64,000 nucleotides of DNA from Adineta steineri (taxonomy: Eukaryota > Rotifera > Eurotatoria > Adinetida > Adinetidae), in the NCBI GenBank assembly GCA_905250115.1, contig CAJNOI010000003.1, positions 1,180,523 to 1,244,522 on the forward strand. Reading direction: 5' to 3'. Below the pieces are notes generated by a model that was not told the DNA's origin, did not search any database, and saw only the letters and a program-made list of their open reading frames with translations. Every line of letters begins with the position of its first letter. Within the stretch, counting starts at the first letter, position 1. Shown here in pieces: positions 24,001 to 34,659 of this stretch. A program made the position numbers and the translations under genes.

Positions 24001-27000
24001 ATGCCATTGGTTTTAGACTTTCAACATTTTCAAACAGCACTTCACCATTCAAAAACACGATCCTCATCAGATTTCAGACTTTTACGATTTATTTTGGATT
24101 CGTTTAACATTCTAAAAGTGACAAAAATAATTATTCCACTTGCACAATTTTATCTTCTTTTACATCAAACATATATACAATTAATTAAAAGCGATGAATT
24201 ATTAACACTTTCTTTAAAAGAATTATATGAACGTGCTGAAAAATGTTCTGATCAATTCTATAATTCATTTAATCAGAATGAAAAAGAAAATCATCGAGTC
24301 ATCATTCAAGATGGTATTGATGCAGTTAATAATTATCATAAATTTGCATATGGACTTATTCAACCAGGTGTTTGTAATCAAACTCAACGATTTGAGAAAA
24401 TAGATTTTGATACACCAGTTAACTATTTACTGACAACCAATAACTCAGATGAAGGCAATATTATTATGAGAATACTCAGGTAAGAAGATCCATGACGAAA
24501 AACAGGTTTTGTTGTATTCGAAAGTTAATTATTGAATCTTTTTCTTTATTTTAGTATTTTAGTTAATTATCATAATCATATTTTGAAATTATTATCAATA
24601 GAAATGAATACAAATAAAGGTTATGAAAATAGTATTTTGAAATTTTTAGTAAATGATATAACCTCGAAAGAGATTTCAATTTTACAAGTAGTTAGTTACG
24701 GTATTGGTATTATTTTATTAGATGACCAAGATTGTAAATGGATCGAACGACTATGTCAAGCAAGTATTACTAGTGATGAACAATATGCTTTTATTAATGT
24801 TAATTCATTATTTACATTTGATTTTGGATATATTCAATCTCAAATTATTCATATATATTTACTCTTCTGTCAAATTAATCATCACCATATTATTCAAACA
24901 TATCAATGTTATACTGAGCAATTATCAACGAATTTAACGATAACAGATAATGAAAATTTAGACCTAGATGAAAAGTATATGTTACCATTTAATGACGAAC
25001 AATTAGACTATGAATGGAACTATTTGAAAAGTATATCTTTAGATAATCTTTATCATTCTTACACATTATTAAAACAAATTGCGTCAACATTAAAAACATC
25101 TTTGAATGATATAAATCAATCAGATAGTCTTTTTGATTTTCTTCATTTAACTGATCAAGATAATGATATTCTTGAAAGAATACAACACTGTGGAACCAGA
25201 GATTTTCCTTTATGTCATTTTAATCACGTTATTAAATTATATGCTCAATCAATAAATGGATTTGAACACTTATTTACTGATATATCACCTTTATTACGTA
25301 TCCCTATTGATACTCAACTAGATATTGAATTAACTAAACAATTCAATGAACAAATACTACATACGAACAATGATAATAATATTGAAAAATATCAAACAAT
25401 GAATCAAACAATAACAGAATTTCTTAATGATTTAAAAAACTCAAAAGATTTGATTCTACAACAATCTTCTCAATCTTTTGTAGAAACTTGTCATCATTTA
25501 TCAATAGATAATCCTATTTTGAAATGGATACCATCAGAAATTCGTTGTGAAAATTATGTACCTTTGAATATTCATTTAATTCGAATACGGTCGATACTTC
25601 AAGAAACAAAAGTTAATGTAGAGGAGAAAATGATAATTTTATGGCAAGAGGAGACAGAAATCCAAAGAAACGATATAGATGGAATTTCAGAATCTGAAGA
25701 AACAAATGATCAAAGTAACTTATCTTCATTATCTTCATCAAGACAAAATTCAACTAACGAAAAGAATTCACGTTCATCATCATTACATGAGCCAGAAATT
25801 TCTGATTTTGAAGAATTTCTTGTATATGATTCATTATTTCAGTTCGATATAAAACTAGTACCATGTTCATCATTTACATTTTTACAACAGTTACATGAGC
25901 ATCGAACAGAACGTATCACAGAACCTGCAGCTGTAAGCAATGCACCGAAATTTATAGTTACACTTCCAGATGGAAAGCCGATCACAATTATGTGTAAATT
26001 AGATAAATGGCAAGCACGTCTAAAAAAGATCTTTGATGATAAACATTATGATTACAATGAATTTGCATTAATTGATGAAAACGAAATATTTGTTGATTTG
26101 AATATGGATAATTTTATTTTATTACAAAAATCACCTGCTGAATATCGTATTGTAAAAAAAGAAAGTTTAGTTTCTGTGAAATTTCACTTTCGCTCATCAG
26201 AGATCGAATATGTTACAACTACCACAAATCAAATAGGAACGATAATAAAACATTTTATCGATAATATTCAATCAAATAGTATTACTAATGATACATATCT
26301 TGGTTTTCGTAATCAATATGGCGAATATATAGAAGATGTTTCTGTAGGAAATCTATATAATAACAATGACAAAAAAGTTGACATTACAGTTATTGAAAAG
26401 ACATTTGAGAACAATACCTTATGGGAAATAAGTAATATTTGATACTATTTTGATAATTTTCGTATAAATCTTTATTTAGGTTTAAATGAACTAAAAATCT
26501 TTTTGGATTTGGAATCAACATGGGAACATGTCGAAAAATGGTTGAAAGATTTTTGTCGAAAAAATGATATTTCGATTAATGATTATGCATTTTTATTGGT
26601 AAAAGAACGAATAATATTTAAGAAAACTGAATCAATTGGGTCAACAATAGATACAAAACAATTAAATCTAATTGATGTTATTAATCAACAAACAGTTACT
26701 TCTATAACTCTTTCATACGAAAATAAACATGAAAGTTTACAGATTTTAACATCGATGAAAGTCATTCAATTATTGAGAAACAATAATCTTCGAGAGAAAT
26801 TAGATATAAATGAAAATACATTGAAAAATTTTATGATGATATTAGAAAAAGAAAATGAATGTTTAACTCTTTCTGAAGAGCAAATGCAACAAACAATCGA
26901 AACATATTGTTCAACAACGAATAATTTACTTCATTTTCGATTATTTATACCAACAACTATTGTAATAAATTATAATGAAGAGAAGATTTCATTAGTTTTG

Positions 27001-27858
27001 CAAACACGAAATATTACTATTCGTGAAATATTACAAATGATGGATGAATCAATGATTGTTCGTCGATGCTTAGCTTTGAAAAAAACAAAACGAGTTTTAC
27101 ATGAAAATGAAATTCTTTCAGATTTATCCGAAAATGAATTTTATTTGATTGATAAAAAGGATATATGCCGTGTTTGTATTGGGTTATCAGAAGTAAATAT
27201 TAATCAATGTTTTACCAATAATGCTACAATTAACGATATGTGTAAAGAACTTAAAATCAATCTTGAAACTCAACATGTAATGTATTCAAATGAAATTATT
27301 TTATCATCGGAAATTTCATTAAGTTGTTTTCAATCAGAAACACCAGTTTGTTTTTCTATTACTGAAACAAATTTCCCCATTCGTATTACAGTGAATAACG
27401 ATCAACAACATAAATCAATTACATTCTATTGCAATTCTTCGATTACTATAGAACGTCTTTGTTCTCTTTGTTGTCATTTGATGTGTGTAATCAAAGATAC
27501 TGCTGAATTAACATTACCTGATGGAACAACGATCGACAATGAAATTTCTTTAATGGATATTAATGATACAATGACAGAAATAGAGTTACAACTGATCGCT
27601 GCACCGTGTTTATCTTGTTCGATTACATGTTCAGATCGCACCATAGTATTACCTTGTCGATCAGATCAATTGATTTCAACACTTGTCAATAATCTGCTCG
27701 AACAGCTCTCGATTTCATCTGATCTAATGGAAACATATACATTGTTTGCCTTAGACACAGAAGAAACTGAAATTGATTTCGATATATCAATTGAAGATAT
27801 AAAAGGATTATTTTCTTCATCATCGTCTTCAATCATTAGCGTTGAACTGAGAAAATGA
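9061..27858 (+). CDS. RNF213: RNF213/mysterin-like giant AAA+ protein without RING, with ubiquitin-like C-terminal array
   Basis: Fifteen exons join in phase into 5,679 codons: 9061-10924, 11106-12761, 12935-13402, 13452-14417, 14465-16651, 16801-17123, 17175-17247, 17306-17517, 17574-19304, 19674-20715, 21097-23280, 23336-23505, 23572-24479, 24555-26431, 26480-27858. RNF213 is a cytosolic dynein-like six-AAA ring linked to an E3 module, acting in ubiquitylation, lipid-droplet and pathogen responses. Visible here: Walker A of AAA2 (GTAGIGKTH, about 1646-1654), AAA3 (GETGVGKT 2013-2020; Walker B FFDEVN, E2249) and AAA4 (GAPGQSKT 2510-2517; FLDEAS, E2589), then the family block SCFPSIFLHNWDFYFFD. 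No RING cysteine pattern and no RZ finger (CxNGHxxxxxxC) occurs between AAA6 and the end. Residues about 5060-5679 look like eight ubiquitin-like folds of about 77 residues. At 5,679 residues it exceeds human RNF213 (about 5,200). Family call is firm; loss of E3 chemistry and the array are inference. Confidence 0.9.
19361..19605. mobile_element. MITE-like insert in intron 9 of the RNF213-like gene
   Basis: The intron is 369 bp where most in this gene are 48-60 bp. Its middle is bounded by imperfect terminal inverted repeats (AGGGATGTACAGTATCAGTG at the left; complement of CATTGAAACTGTACTTCCCT at the right, about 15 of 20 matching). No coding frame is inside. A small non-autonomous DNA transposon would explain the longer intron. 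Confidence 0.4.
25948..27855 (+). other. Tandem ubiquitin-like modules at the C-terminus of the RNF213-like protein
   Basis: This region (exons 14-15, residues about 5060-5679) reads as a series of segments of about 70-85 residues. Each has a beta-strand pair, a central helix, and a hydrophobic last strand. Recognisable segment starts include FIVTLPDGKPITI, VSVKFHFRSSEIEYV, LKIFLDLESTWEHV, TIVINYNEEKISLVL, ICRVCIGLSEVNI, IRITVNNDQQHKSI and SITCSDRTIVLP. The pattern (strand, turn, strand, helix, strand, end strand) fits a beta-grasp/ubiquitin-like fold. No C-terminal GG is seen, so the modules are not predicted to be processed as ubiquitin. The fold call rests on pattern reading only. Confidence 0.5.
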
Positions 27859-28976
27859 TAATACACAAATATGACGTAAATTTTTTTATATTTTAATCAT
27901 GCTTTACAAAGACATTTTTTAATTCCTTTATTTGTTTTGATTTTATTATTAATCCCGATTAAATGAAAATAAACCAAACAAAAACTAATAATAACAGAGT
28001 ATCTGAATATCGAGATCCAGAATAATTTCCAAAGGATGTGGGCGTGGTTGTCAATACTTCATGTATCTCTAACACCCACACGCATCCTATCTATAAGTGA
28101 ACACTCATGATACATCCTCCCATACTATTAAAGGTTTTTACCGAAAAAAGCTATTTGCAATGTCCTAACATACATTAGTCGATGATGTTGACATCATTCT
28201 TCTGAGATCCTTGTTTTTCTTGCTTATTAGTCAAGATTCTTTTGTCGTCCTTTTTGTACTATATTCTTGCCTGTAAAAATAGGTCTTGCTCTTGAGTTTA
28301 ATACGCCCATAAAAAGTACAAATGTGAAATAGAAAATATTTTATTTTTTAAAGAATTAAAAGTCATATCGGCACTTGAAAGCTATCATAGAGTCAATTGC
28401 TTGTTGCCGTTGATTTAGTTGCTAATCCATTCTAAATTAAAAATATCAAAATAGTTTTTTTTAAAGAGTATCTATTCTATTCGAAGTTTCCGAAGAATGA
28501 CTTATTGATGACTACTCAACTCTTACTCTTAATGAATGAAAGGTATTCAAATATACTTTTATTTCTTATCAATTTTCGACTATCGATAAACATATTTTGT
28601 GTTTTTCCGTCAGTGAAAATTACGATAGAAAGATGAGAAAAGTCATATTCAAGGCAAATAAAAATCTTTCTTGTGAAAGGGAACTACTTCAGTCAGTATG
28701 AACATAACGAAAAAATGTTATCAAATATATATATATCATCCATTGTGCTTCGAGCGTAATTTCTTTATGATTTCTACGTGGGATAGTTATATCTCGTTAG
28801 CAACTTGTTCTTCAAAATTTAAGATGCGAAACATCTGTATAGTTTGTAGTGATAAATCTATTAAGAAAAGTCTCATTGAACTGGATATTCTTTTTAAGAC
28901 GAAAAAAGTAAAACAAACTAATTCTTTTTAAGGTTTCTCAATTATAAATAAGAAAAAGATTAAAACTATATCTTAC
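27859..28976. other. Intergenic, no supported gene
   Basis: Downstream region of the RNF213-like gene, with AT-rich sequence and an AATAAA-like polyadenylation region near 27,968. A TGTGGGCG/CCCACACG hairpin lies at 28,033-28,087. A 77-residue frame at 28,698-28,931 has no domain and no splice context. Confidence 0.4.
28033..28087. repeat. GGATGTGGGCGTGG / ACACCCACACGCATCC hairpin
   Basis: A 14-16 base G-rich arm faces its near-complement after about 25 bases. It is the clearest single copy of the dispersed TGTGGG-type hairpin in the window. Confidence 0.65.
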
Positions 28977-29505
28977 CTGATAACTCCATAGTGACATCTA
29001 AAAAAGAAGGATTCATGTTAGGAAAGACTAAAGATAATGTTTAATTCATCTTACCCACAACAACACACGCAACAACATAGTCGGCCCATGGGGTTGTTGA
29101 TGGTGCAAGATCAACCACATCAGGCTAAATGAACGATATCCAGGTCGAGCAATCCGGCGCGGAAACGACCAGTTCCGTGGTGATCCGGAGACTTCATGCA
29201 ATAATACATCAAGAATCATCGACCTAAATAAGCATGAATTATTTAATTCTAGTTTAAATATATATAAGAATAATTTAGTGTTAAACACGAAACCGAAAAT
29301 GCATAGGTGAAAAAAAATCAAAATGAACATTTTTTTTTATTCAAAAAAATAGAAAAAGAAAAACGTTTTTTTTGTTCATGTTAAAGGATCTATTCTCTTC
29401 TAAATAGTAGTCTCTGGTAAAATTTCAACGTTATGGTCTGAGAAAACTCTTTTTCTGCTAAATTCTGAGAGTACTCACCACTTCGTGATCTGAGTGATCT
29501 GACAT
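28977..29505 (-). pseudogene. Second copy of the SLC5-like symporter 5' exons
   Basis: Three minus-strand blocks match the exons at 632-1570 in order, length class and phase: 29505-29479 (starts MSDHSDHEV), 29124-29055 (PSTTPWADYVVACVVVG) and 28997-28977. Flanking intron sequence is also related (TCTCTGGTAAAATTTCAA near 29,412; GAAGGATTCATGTTAGGAAAG near 29,006). No counterpart of the fourth exon at 632-706 was found downstream, and the first intron carries a GC-rich insert at 29,131-29,205. It is therefore probably a truncated duplicate. The WADYVV motif supports the SLC5/SSS reading for both copies. Confidence 0.4.
29131..29205 (-). repeat. Short GC-rich repeat, inverted copy of part of 30,616-30,868
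   Basis: CAGGTCGAGCAATCCGGCGC followed by GGAAACGACCAGTTCCGTGG matches, on the opposite strand, the right part of the GC-rich island in the F-box intron (GGTTCCGTGG and AGGTCGAACAATCCGGCAC in complement). Base composition is unlike the AT-rich surroundings. Confidence 0.6.
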
Positions 29506-30128
29506 ATCTTAAGGTAAAAAAAACGTTGCCAAGTAACGATATACCAAAGTAGAATAGTAATAAATGATATGAAAGTGAAATGGACAATGGAAGGAATCGA
29601 AATTATAGACAGAGAACAGTCTATGACAAATCCATATGCAGACAAAGAATTAAAATTACATCGTACTACTCGTTGTTATCAACTCTTCTTTTAAAACAAG
29701 AAAATTTGATATTCAAGATGAAACATCTAATTTTTCTGCAAATGAGTTGATCTTATTTTTTTCTCTTAATCTCTTAAAATTAAGGACATCTATACCGATA
29801 TTTTCCACACGAGTCAAACATTCAATATATTTGAATTATCATTACCATTAGAACCGATCTTATCACAGAAATTGTTTTTGTGCTTACTTCTTAAACGCAT
29901 CTTTTTCAATTTGGAACGACTGATGATGAACAAACCTACCTAAGTATGAGTTGCTAATTATTATAGAACTAATTGTGTTCGACGACAAATCTTAGAGAAT
30001 GATTCAAATTTAGTATGGTTCTTGGAATAAGAGCTAAATCGAAAATGATTTCTTATTTTAAATATTAAATATATAAATCTGATATTTTTATTTAGACAAA
30101 AACAAATCAATATACATTGAAAATCATC
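29506..30128. other. No supported gene
   Basis: AT-rich sequence between the symporter-like fragment and the end of the F-box pseudogene. Nothing recognised. Confidence 0.35.
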
Positions 30129-32736
30129 TCATAACCAAATTTCAATGATTTTTCCATTGTTTTTAATATTGATCATTTGTTCATCTAAATAATTTAGAGA
30201 AAAGCTTTGACGACGTTTTCCAATAATATAATGACATGAAAAATGATCATCTAATAATGTATCTGTATCATAATGGATTTTAATATAGGATAGATGTTCT
30301 AATTGAGTTAAGAATATATCAATAATAGAAGCAGCATGATCAAATGAAAATACTTGAATTTCAATATTGGTGAGTGATGGAAAACGTTGAACAAATTTTA
30401 ATGAAAAATTTGAAGGAAAATAAACATTTTCTGTTACTGATGTAATGATTTTAATTTTTTTGAAAATTGGAATTAGAGATGCATTATCAATTATGTTTGG
30501 TGAGAGTAATAATGAAGTGTTAACTATAATATTAATTACATTTGGACATGCTCTAAAATCAAACAAAAGCAAAACATTACAATTATTATTTTACTTTTAA
30601 TAATAACAATAACAACCCAGGATGATGGTTCTTGAAGCAGGATTCCATGAATCTTCGGCAAAAGCACTGAGGAAACTCGCTATTTCTGGGCGGAACCCGG
30701 CCGGAAAATGTCACGAACCCGATGGAGAAGTGAGGTAACCATATCCGGTTCCGGTTCAAACGAGATAAATCCGGTCATCGGATCCGTTCCACGGGACTAC
30801 TACCACCATGAAATCTCCGAAATACCACGGAACCGGCCTTTTCCGTGCCGGATTGTTCGACCTGGTAATTATCATTTAATAGGTGTGCATCGAACTCGAA
30901 CTGCAGTTCGAGCTGAATAATTCAGTTCGAGTTAATTTTATTTATGTGTAGTCACCTTTGAAACCTTTTACTTTCGGATTCAACACATGTCTCTATTCAT
31001 AATCTGTAGAAATAAACTTACTGTAGAATATACTGAATATGTTTCCATATAGATATGTGAAACATTGATCGAAATTCTAGTTTAGTAACATTGTATAAAG
31101 AGACCATACGTGAAAGACAAGTAACCATTTGTTGCGCATCCTTATCATCATCATGAGCATTAAGTATCTGATGAAAGTTCACTTAAAGAATAAAATAAAA
31201 TTTGATAACATAAAGAGATATAAGTATTATTCTTACCAATATTAAATAAACTGTTTCACCATGATAAATTTCTTACTGGAGTTGTTACAACAAGATCAGT
31301 GATATGTTGAAATAAAGAAGAAGACCAAGTAATATTTTCTCTTTTATTTTGTACAAATATTGTTAAATCCTTTAGATGAGTATAAAAAAGATAATGATTA
31401 TCTGGTGTTGTTGTTGTCGATCGTGTATCAAATGATGTATAATCAATACCAACAGGATATACAGCTACCATTGATCGACGTTTATGATAATTTAATGTAC
31501 TTAGCATGACAAATTCTACTAAAATTAAAATAAGAAAATATTTCTTCTCTAATAAAGACTTAATTTCACAATAAAATCTTCAATCTCATTTATTAATTTA
31601 TCGAATATATTCTATTAAAAATTTAGATGTACTTTGATGTTCATAATCATACATCCATTGATCAATAATCATATGCCAATTAGAATATTTTCCAACAAAA
31701 TAGTTAAATGAATTAACAATAAAATCTAAAGCCAGTTTAGGTAATGCTCGTATAACTTCCATGTGAAATTCAAATTTAGATAAGTATGGAACATAAAGTT
31801 CTAACACTTGTTTCCATACATATCCATTAAATAATTCATCAGGAAATATCCAATGTGGATATTGTATTCTGAGATGGAAATAGAAATGTTTAAGATTAGG
31901 CATACATCGTAAGATAGAAATTATTGAACGGCTATCGCCTATATCCATATCAAGAATTGCAAGTTCACAAGAAACCATTTGTGATAACACAGGAAAACCA
32001 TTATCATTTATTAATGATGCTTCACTAAAATAAAAACGATTCAATTTCTAGAATTTATCTTGTTAATTAACTTACTTGCTAGTATTATTTTATTTTGATT
32101 GTTGTAATAATAAACAGAGATATCATATATTATGACAAAGACGAAGAACTGATAAAATTGTATAAATACATGCAGTTGGAGGTGAAATTGAAATATATAA
32201 TTTAAGTGATATAAGATGTGAAGATACTGACATAGATTTTGAGATATTTAAAAAATTATAAGGATATTGAAGTATAACTGAACGAATAAAAGATGATTTG
32301 TGCATTAATCGAATATGAGTAAAATTATTTGTATCATCATTATTTAAATTGTTATTATTTTGGTATAAAGTAAATGAAATAAGTTGATGAATCGATTGCA
32401 TAAAATATACACGATCTAAGATTAATAAAATTATGTCGATTAAATAATACACTTATTATAGATGAACCATCACGAATTGTATCATAGATTTTTATTGAGA
32501 TAACTTGTTGATCATGGAAAATAAGGTAAGAAGAAAGAAGATCGATTTGATGACGACAATGTTTTTTTTAAAATAACAATATGAAGTGATATTGATTGTA
32601 AAATAGATGAGATTCTTCTGTTTAATAATGAAAAACTAGTAAAAATATCAAGTGCATCAAAATAATCAAATATTTCGAAGAATATTTCATTTGATAAATC
32701 TTCGAAGCGTGTATGAGATTCCATTGATATAAACAT
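30129..32736 (-). pseudogene. F-box / leucine-rich-like gene, broken
   Basis: On the minus strand, the start (from 32736, more likely the inner ATG at 32724) encodes a clear F-box: FEDLSNEIFFEIFDYFDALD then LLNRRISSIL. F-box proteins join substrates to SCF ubiquitin ligases through Skp1. Later blocks lie at about 32,560-32,400 (DQQVISIKIYDTIRDGSS), 32,440-32,130 (LMHKSSFIRSVILQYPYNFL), 32,047-31,598, 31,514-31,256, about 31,175-31,022 (CLSRMVSLYNVTKLEF) and 30,552-30,129 (CPNVINIIVNTS ... IEIWL stop). Several breaks occur: a frameshift after SSFFLPYF, a second frame change with a small deletion before LISFTLYQ, a TGA after RLCHNI, and a stop before the 31,514 block. The last intron holds a GC-rich insert. 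The series resembles a bdelloid-expanded F-box family; that comparison is from memory. Confidence 0.7.
30616..30868. mobile_element. GC-rich insert in an intron of the F-box pseudogene
   Basis: About 250 bases with many CCGG, TCCGG and TTCCGG words stand out from the AT-rich surroundings. The right part recurs inverted at 29,131-29,205. No coding domain is seen. An 18-base palindrome (CTCGAACTGCAGTTCGAG) follows at about 30,897. It may be a small mobile element of unknown type. Confidence 0.5.
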
Positions 32737-33100
32737 TTATTACAAAATATACCGATAGAAAATGTGAAATATATAAACCAACGCACAAGAATAGTCTATG
32801 AGCAATGCTGACGACAAAGATAAAATAGGGAAATCAAATGATCATCTTAATGAATAAAAGGAGTGTTTCATGTAATGTTTGACAGACATGTTTCACGGAA
32901 TTCAGCTTTTATTATTCACATTTCCTAGCTCGATTAATGTTACTGCAATTTTAGCGTCATCTGTCTATACGTATTTATTTTTTAAGCAATTAATTCAACT
33001 TAACTATATCATTTAATAAGTAAAACAAAAATATTATGTTCTTTTCATCACATCAAAACAAAGGAAAATATCAGTTTCAAATAAATCTATTGATCTTTAG
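32737..33100. other. No supported gene
   Basis: Upstream side of the F-box pseudogene and of the GFA-like fragment, a possible divergent promoter region. No specific element recognised. Confidence 0.3.
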
Positions 33101-33101
33101 A

Positions 33102-33458
33102 TGTCTTCAAATTGGCAATGTCAATCATTTTATTCTAATACAAAACAAGATGATAAATTAGTGAAATATAATATATGATGATTTTCCAGTTGATTCAATG
33201 TATTGTCATTGTCATGGATGTCAAATATTACAAGGTGCACCATATCAATGGACATGTATATTTCCACAAACATTTAAAGAATTTTGTGCATCAGAAACTG
33301 CTCGAGAGAAATTAAAACCTTCATGTCATATATTTTATATTCAAAGAACAATTTTAGGCAATTTCTTAAAAGATGATGGTTTACCTAAATATGAAGGACA
33401 TAAAAATAAATCACCTATAGAATCATATGTAATCTTTAAATATGTAGTTTTTGTTTGA
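33102..33458 (+). pseudogene. GFA-domain (CENP-V/Mss4-like zinc) protein, internally deleted
   Basis: A short first segment starts at 33,102 (MSSNWQCQSF) and stops. After a TTTCCAG acceptor-like site at about 33,192 the main frame reads YCHCHGCQILQGAPYQW and then LKPSCHIFYIQR and YEGHKNKS. The C-H-C-x-x-C with GAPYxW matches the N-terminal zinc site of the glutathione-dependent formaldehyde-activating (GFA) family, and the second block matches its C-terminal end. The middle part, with the second zinc cysteine pair (CxxC) and core strands, is missing. So it is probably a dead remnant. The family call is moderate. Confidence 0.45.
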
Positions 33459-33745
33459 GAATAATTACCTAGAAAACATCAATTGACTATGATTAAGATG
33501 GTATATTAAATTAGATGGAATCAAAGTGATCATACGTGATTCGATTGTGATTATTAGGAATTAAACTAAAAGAAAATCGAAAACTCAAGTTAAAAAATGC
33601 ATACATCATCTTTCGAATAGTCCATAAATAGTAAGAAGTCTTAAACTCTCAAGAAATCACTAGTAACACGATAATAATTATTAAGAAAATATATTTCCAT
33701 ATACTATTACACTTTCATTTAGATAAAAAAAAAGAAAAAAAAACA
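33459..33745. other. No supported gene
   Basis: AT-rich sequence ending in an A-rich run at about 33,727-33,745, just before the GC-rich island. Confidence 0.3.
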
Positions 33746-33749
33746 GATT

Positions 33750-34000
33750 ATGGTCCAACTATATTGGACGGGCTGCCTGCCGCTGTCTATTCACAAGCGC
33801 TATCCCACGACTGCACGACATGAGGTCTTTGGCTTGCTCGCTATTCGCGCCTCAGCCGGTTCAACCTTCCTTAGTCGCCCTGGTTAGAGAGATTCCTCAA
33901 CTCCAACCATGTCGATGCCGAGCTTCGTGCGGACACTCGATCAACATAGAACAACGACAAACAGGACTCCCGCCCGCAAGTCATTCACACAGCCCGACCC
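33750..34000. other. GC-rich island of unknown origin, ending at a gap
   Basis: About 250 bases are much richer in G+C than the flanks. They begin after an A-rich run and end at the 10-N gap. A GGTTCAACCTT word at about 33,858 is like a Pol III B box, but no tRNA-like fold or matching A box was found. Frames through it are short and uninformative. It could be a SINE, a retroposed RNA copy or a misassembled piece. Confidence 0.4.
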
Positions 34001-34010
34001 NNNNNNNNNN
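34001..34010. other. Assembly gap (10 N)
   Basis: Ten N separate the GC-rich island from ordinary AT-rich sequence, so the two sides may not be adjacent in the genome. Confidence 0.95.
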
Positions 34011-34659
34011 AATATATATGATTGTATGTCAAAGAATATCAATCAATATATTGTTAACAATTCTTGTCATAAAATGTTTGATGCACAAGAATGATTTCGA
34101 AGAAAAGTAAAGCATCAGATTGCTCGTTAAGCAAAAATAAATTGTGCGAGACATAATGTGGGTGTAGTGTTATTATAAATATGATAAGAACAACTGGTTT
34201 TTCTTTATTAGACTTGCATCGATATTTATTCCAATAGATTGCTTAACCCAATTGCGACTGATGTCATTTTTGCTTTTTCTTTCCTTTTATTCGTTTTTTT
34301 TTGGGGGGTATTTATCGCGTGAGAGAAAGAAGTAAACGACTAAATCGAAGGACAAAAAACCTGCATTTATATGTATATGGAAGAATAGATGTGTTTGCGT
34401 TAATATATATGTACATATTATACAACGCCATTTACATTTGTCTTTTGGCTCTATTTTTCGGTTGTAATTTTGCCTATTTGATTTCATATATGAATCATAA
34501 GAGATCACTTCTTTTTTTTCTTTCTGAGTAGATTTTCATTTTGCATTTCTGTCACTATGGTGTCATCTGACGCATAAAAATTAATTTTATGATTTTTTTT
34601 TGCTATTGTTTTAGTATGAAAGCATAATGTGATACAAGAAAAATTTATCATAAACAAAG
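34011..34659. other. Upstream region of the claudin-like gene
   Basis: No conserved coding frame. A TTGTTTTAG acceptor-like site at about 34,606-34,614 lies some 45 bases before the start codon and may be a 5' UTR splice site, either cis or trans. Confidence 0.35.

Noticed and set aside
9061-27858. Treating the RNF213-like region as a dozen separate genes
   Set aside because: All fifteen blocks join at GT-AG borders in matching phase, total length divides by three, and domain order follows RNF213 from AAA2 to the C-terminus.
26480-27858. CxxC pairs in exon 15 as a RING finger
   Set aside because: Pairs such as CRVC, CSLC and CLSC lie inside separate repeated modules with no RING spacing and no histidine at the required place.
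28698-28931. 77-codon frame downstream of the RNF213-like gene
   Set aside because: No conserved pattern and no neighbouring exons in phase.
33750-34000. tRNA gene in the GC-rich island
   Set aside because: A B-box-like word is present, but no A box at proper spacing and no cloverleaf could be drawn.
33820-34110. Open frames crossing the 10-N gap
   Set aside because: They run through unknown bases and have no domain; the composition reflects the GC-rich island.
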